Assembly (NCBI GenBank): GCA_025331565.1
Contig: JAFREQ010000008.1
Span: forward strand, 5,394,001-5,458,000
DNA length: 64,000 bases
Direction: 5' to 3'
From: Holacanthus passer
Taxonomy: Eukaryota; Chordata; Actinopteri; Pomacanthidae
Shown here in pieces: positions 59,105 to 64,000 of the stretch (positions are counted from its first letter, which is position 1; the number at the start of each line of letters is the position of its first letter). The translations under genes and the position numbers were made by a program. The notes under the pieces are model-generated. The model ran no database searches. It saw nothing but the letters and a program-made list of their open reading frames with translations, and was not told the origin of the DNA.

Positions 59105-59941
59105 ATTCACTCTTTGCAGAAATGTACAATTTGTACCCGAAGTGGAACATACAGCCCTTGAAAAAGTAAGAGCAACAAAGCAGCAAAATGAAACACTCCA
59201 GGAGACTAGTTTCACATGGGGTCATTTTAACTTTGTACATGTTGCTGCTGCAGTTCAAAATTTTAAAATTCACCTGTACAGCATATACAGTTTCCAATTT
59301 ATCTGTTAATTAATATTCCTGCATAGGATTTTATACATTGTCGTTTTTCTACATTTGGTTACTTTGTGCATTAAATGTAAGTACGCTGCCCCCAACCTAC
59401 ATGTCACTTGTATGCTACACATTACATTCTCATGGCTAAGTAACTCAAATTAAAGCCTAACATTTGTGAAAAACAAAACATTTAGCCAAATCAACAGTGA
59501 AATCTTTGTAGTTCTATATAACGATGACTGTCCCCTCCTCACAGTAAATTAACTTGTAGCAGCTGAATCATTTGCACCCTGGCAGGACCATGTTATTTAA
59601 TCTAAACGGTGGGCTGCCAAGTCTCCCTTCGGCCCTTTAAGGCTTTATCCATCTGCAACATCTGAACAAGACTGTCCAGTCACATTTTCTTCAAGGTACG
59701 TCGTCAGTTTCAGTGCTTTTGTCGGACCCTCGAAAGATCCTTTTAAAAACATCCCTTTACTGTCCCTCCATTGATCAAGCCCTGGTAAACAAGCAGAAGC
59801 CTGGCACAGGTCAGGAGGCCAGGTGAGATCTCCTCACCAGTGTCCTGCTCCTCCTGTTGCTGGCTGTTCCTTCTCCTACCAGCCCAAAGCTCTGGGAGCA
59901 ACTTGGTCAGTTTGCCTTTTCTTTGTCACAGTACAAGGCTG

Positions 59942-62900
59942 TCAGTATGAGATGATACTGGAGGAGGCGAGACCCGAGCCAGCAGCACTCATTTGCAGAT
60001 TTCCAGAAGAGCTTGACCTCCGCATGTGAGGGAGCAGGTAGGGGTCACTTCCCATTTGGTGGACGTCTATGCGGTCCTCCTTCCTGTATGCCAGACAACG
60101 CCTTATGAAGGCCTGGAGGGAGGGGAAGAGTAGTATCAAAAAATTACAGATCAATCAGCTGTGTTCAAATGCTGATATTTTTTCTTTGATAATACGAGAC
60201 TGGCTAAATCTCTTCTGTATGCAAGTTCACCTACCTTTGCTTCATTACTGGCAACAGGCTTGACAGGGAACTGAACATCGGTAGCTTTCAAAATGGTGTT
60301 CTCCTGCAGAATGTCCTGTTGTGACTGATTGTGGCCAAAAGGCTGAAAAGGTAAAAGCAGCATTACAGTTAATCATCATGCAATAAATTACAGACACATT
60401 AACAAAGGCAGAAAATGTCTTGCTCTCCTTCTTACCTTCCTTCCATACAGACACTGAAAAAAGATAATGCCCACAGACCAAACGTCCACCTTATTGGAGA
60501 TCTTTGGAGGTTCTTTACCAACCACAAAACACTCAGGAGGCAAGTACCTGGCCAGAATATAAAAACAAGTAGTTTAGTGTCTCTACTAGCAGCCTGTTAT
60601 ATACTTCAGTGTCCAGTATGGAAAGACACATTTACTCAAGTACTGGAATTAAGTACAATTTTACTTGACCATTTTCATTTTACGCTACTTTAGATTTAAA
60701 CATATTACTCCACTACATTTATACTGTATAAGAAATGTTAATAGTTACTATTTATATTTTTCCCCACCACTGTCCTTGTACTGTATGTGATATATGTACA
60801 TGTGGGACATTTCTTCTTACCAATAGGTCCCTGCACCCTGTGATGTCAGATCCATCCCATCTACACCATAGTTGTCGTCGTCCATGATTTTGGACAAACC
60901 AAAGTCAGTGATTTTGATTTCCCCACAGGCTGTGCCGTCCACCAACAAGATATTACCTTGAAAGGAAAGTAAAATAAGTCAGCACTAGAGAAAACTTAAT
61001 TGGCACAGTCTGACATAATGTAGAATGATATTTTCTTGAATTGATGTGATGACGCTCAGCAGGGTATGTTTACCTGGCTTAAGGTCATAATGGATGATGG
61101 GTGGTTTGATTTCATTCAGGTATTTTAGTGCGTTGACAATCTGCATGACTATGGACCGGGCCTCCTTCTCAGACATTAGCTTATGCTGTTTCAAGTAGAA
61201 ATCCAAGTCGTTGCCTTCGCAGTACTCCATGACAGTGCAAAACCTATCGGATGGAAAAAGACTCACTAAGAATTACAGCCCACCTTTTATCGAAACCAAC
61301 TGAAAAGTGCTGGAAATGCATGAACAAGAACATCTTGATGTGCACTAACGTGTCTGTGTCCAGTGAGAAGTAGTCGTATAGCTTCACGATACGGGGGTGG
61401 TCCAGCTCCTTGTGTATTCTGTACTCTCGACAAGCATGCCTGTGGAGAGGAAGGTAATTTATGCTTCTATTAGCAACCAAAGCATGAAGGTACAGGTGCT
61501 GTATTCTGCCCAGCACCGGGGCTTATGGAGAGGAATAACAATGCATTGAAGGTAAAGGGCATCAGAACAGCTTGTACATCGCAACGCTGGAACCACTAAT
61601 TATAGCATACTGCAGGTGAAGCTACATATTTCCACATACTTGTGATAGTTCTCCTTTTTCTCTTCTCTCCAGTTCTTGTTAAGTTGGTGGATTTTCACAG
61701 CAGCATATCGTTGCTCAATCAAGTCAAAAGCCTGCACAACGTATAAACAATTTTTATTTGAAAAGCAACACTTGCTAAGAGTATTCTTTCATTTCTAACA
61801 CATATGACAACATTTAATGGATTACCTTGTAAACTTCACTAAAGCCCCCTCTTCCTAGAAGGTGTAGGAGCAGATATCGTTCATTCAACGTTGGGTGATC
61901 TTTGAATCTTTGGATGAAGAAACAAAAGAATCAAAATTAAAGACATAGTGTAGACCAGTGTGACAATGACAAATTCTTCAGCATTGATTTTTCTGTGTTA
62001 ATACATGTAGGAAAAGACAAAGAAAGCTTCATCCAGTGGGCAGTTACTTCATATCAGCACTATGGATAAGAATATTGGCCTCGTGTGCATCATGTACATC
62101 ATGTACCAGTGCCAATGCAGTAACTGTCAAAGAAATTGATTCAGACTCACTGTGAGCTGTCTTCATTATTTATTCTCTTCAGCTCCCGAATGTGAAGGTT
62201 GCGCACTCTCTCCAGACGCTCCAGCTCCGCCTGGATCTCAGCTTCTTCCTATAAATGATTTAAGTGCACAAACACACACAAGGAACTTCAGAGCTCTGAC
62301 TACAAGGAAAGGAGCTCATCAAAACCCACTTGTACACAGCTGACTAGTTCAGTATTAAATATTAACGGTTGACTTGGTACAGAGTCTTTCGGGGGCTGCC
62401 TGCGATGCTTATTCATCGGGAAAACAATGAATACATCGACAAACTACAGGCTCACTCCGTCCTTAGGGTGATTCACACAAAAGGAACAGCGGTTCAGCTC
62501 AGGAAACAGGAGAATCAGGCTGAATTTGTTCAATTATCCTCATATAGAACACAGAAATTTGCTACAGTTAATAATTTACTGACTCCAATTAGGTTTTAAC
62601 TTCCAAACTGTGGAAAAGTGCCATTTATCCTTATTACATACTGGGTCTTGGATAAACTGAGTAACTTGTGAAATGTATTAATACATAAAAGTCCAACACC
62701 TGCACTGCAAAATAAGACAAAAGGAAAATTATTCTGATAAACAGTTGCTGCAGGTTCAGCATTGGGCAAACCTTCTTGAGATGTCCGAGTCGCAGTTTGA
62801 AGATCTCTTCCTGTTCATGGTACTCTGCTAGTGTCAGCCTTTCCAGGATGAGATTAACATGGAGAAAAAAATTTTGCTTTTGTCAACAGCGTCTTAATAT

Positions 62901-64000
62901 GTTTACTTGGATTACAACATTCACTTATTCACCTACTGTGTATTCAGTCCTGTTAAACTTGCTTCACAACAGTTGACTTTGCAAACTACACTGAATACTA
63001 CACTGTCTTGTCCTGCTGAACGGATGCTCTGCTATCTGCGATCTACACAAGGCCTGAACTTACAGCTGAGGTAGGCTGGGTTTTAGAAAGGGATCACTTT
63101 CTGCTCCATTCACTGCCTTGGTTTTGCGTTGCTTTGGCTCAGAGTTTGTGGTTGGTGCTTGAGAGTTGCTGGACGAGGGAGGTTTCCTCTTGGCTAGAAG
63201 TTTTCTCTGCCTCTCGATGTCCTCTCTCTGTTGGTTTATCCACTCCTGCTGTCTGCAGATGGAAACCAGTGTTTGTTTTAGATCAGACAGTACCATTTCT
63301 ATCCACTGTAAAATCTTATCAAAACACTTAATCTGATGCCACGTCAAAGATGATCAGGGAATATGAAAGCTATAACGCAAGTGGAGTTGAGGTGGGGAGC
63401 TCCATCCAATTACACTACAGTAGAGCAGCTGCCAAACAGTGAATTATTATAGCTTACATATCAAGTCTTTCTTTACCTTTGAGATACAAGTTTTTGTGCC
63501 TTTACTAGTATTTGACTTGATCATCATCTGCAGCGTGAATACACCCGATTTCTACTCAAGTGTATGTCATAATCATTGTTCAGTCATAAAATAAAAAAGT
63601 AAGTAAAACGACAACAAAACAAGAACATGATCAGACAAAGACAAAGATGATCTCAGTAAAAGCCTCTTACTTCACAAGGTTTTGGAAGGCATAGCCGTCA
63701 GTCCACTGTTCTGTGAATGAGGCTCCATGTCTCACTGTAGTGAAATGGCCTAAACGAAGTCTGTCCTGCATGCTTTTCTCCCGACAGGCCTGCTTCTCCT
63801 GGGTGCTCTGAAGAACAACACATAACAAAGGTTTGCATGTGGGTTTGCAAACACACATGAATGTTGAATGGTCACAGAAGGTTTAGAAAAACAACATATT
63901 TACCTTTTCTATGAGCAACTTCTTGCTCATGGTGATGCATTTATTCAAGCGTTCCTTGTACTTTTCAAGTAATTTTTGTTGTTCATCTATCTGTCTCCTG
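59942..64000 (-). CDS. tlk1: tousled-like kinase 1 (partial, C-terminal half)
   Basis: TLK1 is a nuclear Ser/Thr kinase that phosphorylates ASF1 and acts in chromatin assembly and DNA repair. Thirteen exons, minus strand: 63904-64000 (cut by the edge), 63671-63807, 63064-63252, 62772-62838, 62151-62248, 61826-61907, 61640-61731, 61350-61439, 61074-61243, 60821-60956, 60436-60547, 60235-60342, 59942-60112. They join in phase for 515 complete codons to TGA. The N-terminal part is coiled coil (QQEWINQQREDIERQRKLL, EEAEIQAELERLERVR), used for dimerisation. The kinase domain starts at ERYLLLHLLG and has Gly loop GRGGFSEVYK, ATP Lys in AAVK, catalytic HYDLKPGN (HYD instead of HRD, normal for TLKs), DFGLSK and GTYWYLPPE. 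The tail DPYLLPHMRRSSSSGNL matches TLK. TLK1 rather than TLK2 is chosen from linkage to gorasp2. Confidence 0.94.
60635..60772 (-). mobile_element. partial MITE copy in a tlk1 intron
   Basis: Reverse-orientation sequence of the 12160-12680 family: TTTACTCAAGTACTGGAATT, then TTACTCCACTACATTTATAC and a CCCCACCACTG end. Confidence 0.55.

Overview
The window is nuclear DNA of a bony fish, most likely a percomorph teleost. Vertebrate-type split genes with GT-AG introns sit in moderately AT-rich DNA, along with dispersed repeats typical of teleosts (short fold-back elements, hAT-like elements with 8-bp target duplications, a non-LTR tail ending in TTATC units) and many microsatellites. No bacterial, viral, plasmid or CRISPR features are present. 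Gene identities come from translating exons by eye and comparing with remembered vertebrate protein families; no database search was run.

Layout: (1) 1-16.8 kb is the 3' end of a class III myosin gene (myo3b), with three conserved coding exons at 9183-10158, a probable terminal exon at 16676, and long introns. (2) 16.8-20.3 kb is intergenic and carries a fossil inverted-repeat element. (3) 20.3-22.85 kb is sp5, a two-exon Sp/KLF zinc-finger gene with a compact upstream region holding two consensus TCF/LEF sites. (4) 22.85-33.2 kb is gene-free and rich in dispersed repeats, including a nested hAT insertion. (5) 33.2-46.1 kb is gad1 (probably the gad1b paralogue), with 16 coding exons and 596 codons, encoding the 67-kDa glutamate decarboxylase. 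(6) 46.1-51.8 kb is intergenic. (7) 51.8-58.15 kb is gorasp2 (GRASP55), with 10 coding exons and 419 codons. (8) 59.1-64.0 kb is tlk1 on the minus strand, 13 exons covering the C-terminal half including the whole kinase domain; the gene runs off the right edge.

The order myo3b - sp5 - gad1 - gorasp2 - tlk1 matches human 2q31 as I remember it, which supports each call. These are not an operon: they are a syntenic block of separately regulated genes (sensory-cell myosin, Wnt-responsive transcription factor, GABA synthesis, Golgi stacking, chromatin kinase). I found no clear new multi-gene system. The most interesting points are a possible internal gad1 promoter with its own in-frame start, a stop-free 81-nt intron inside the second PDZ domain of gorasp2, the TCF-bearing sp5 promoter, an unusual residue beside the PLP-binding Asp of gad1, and a dated nested transposon insertion.
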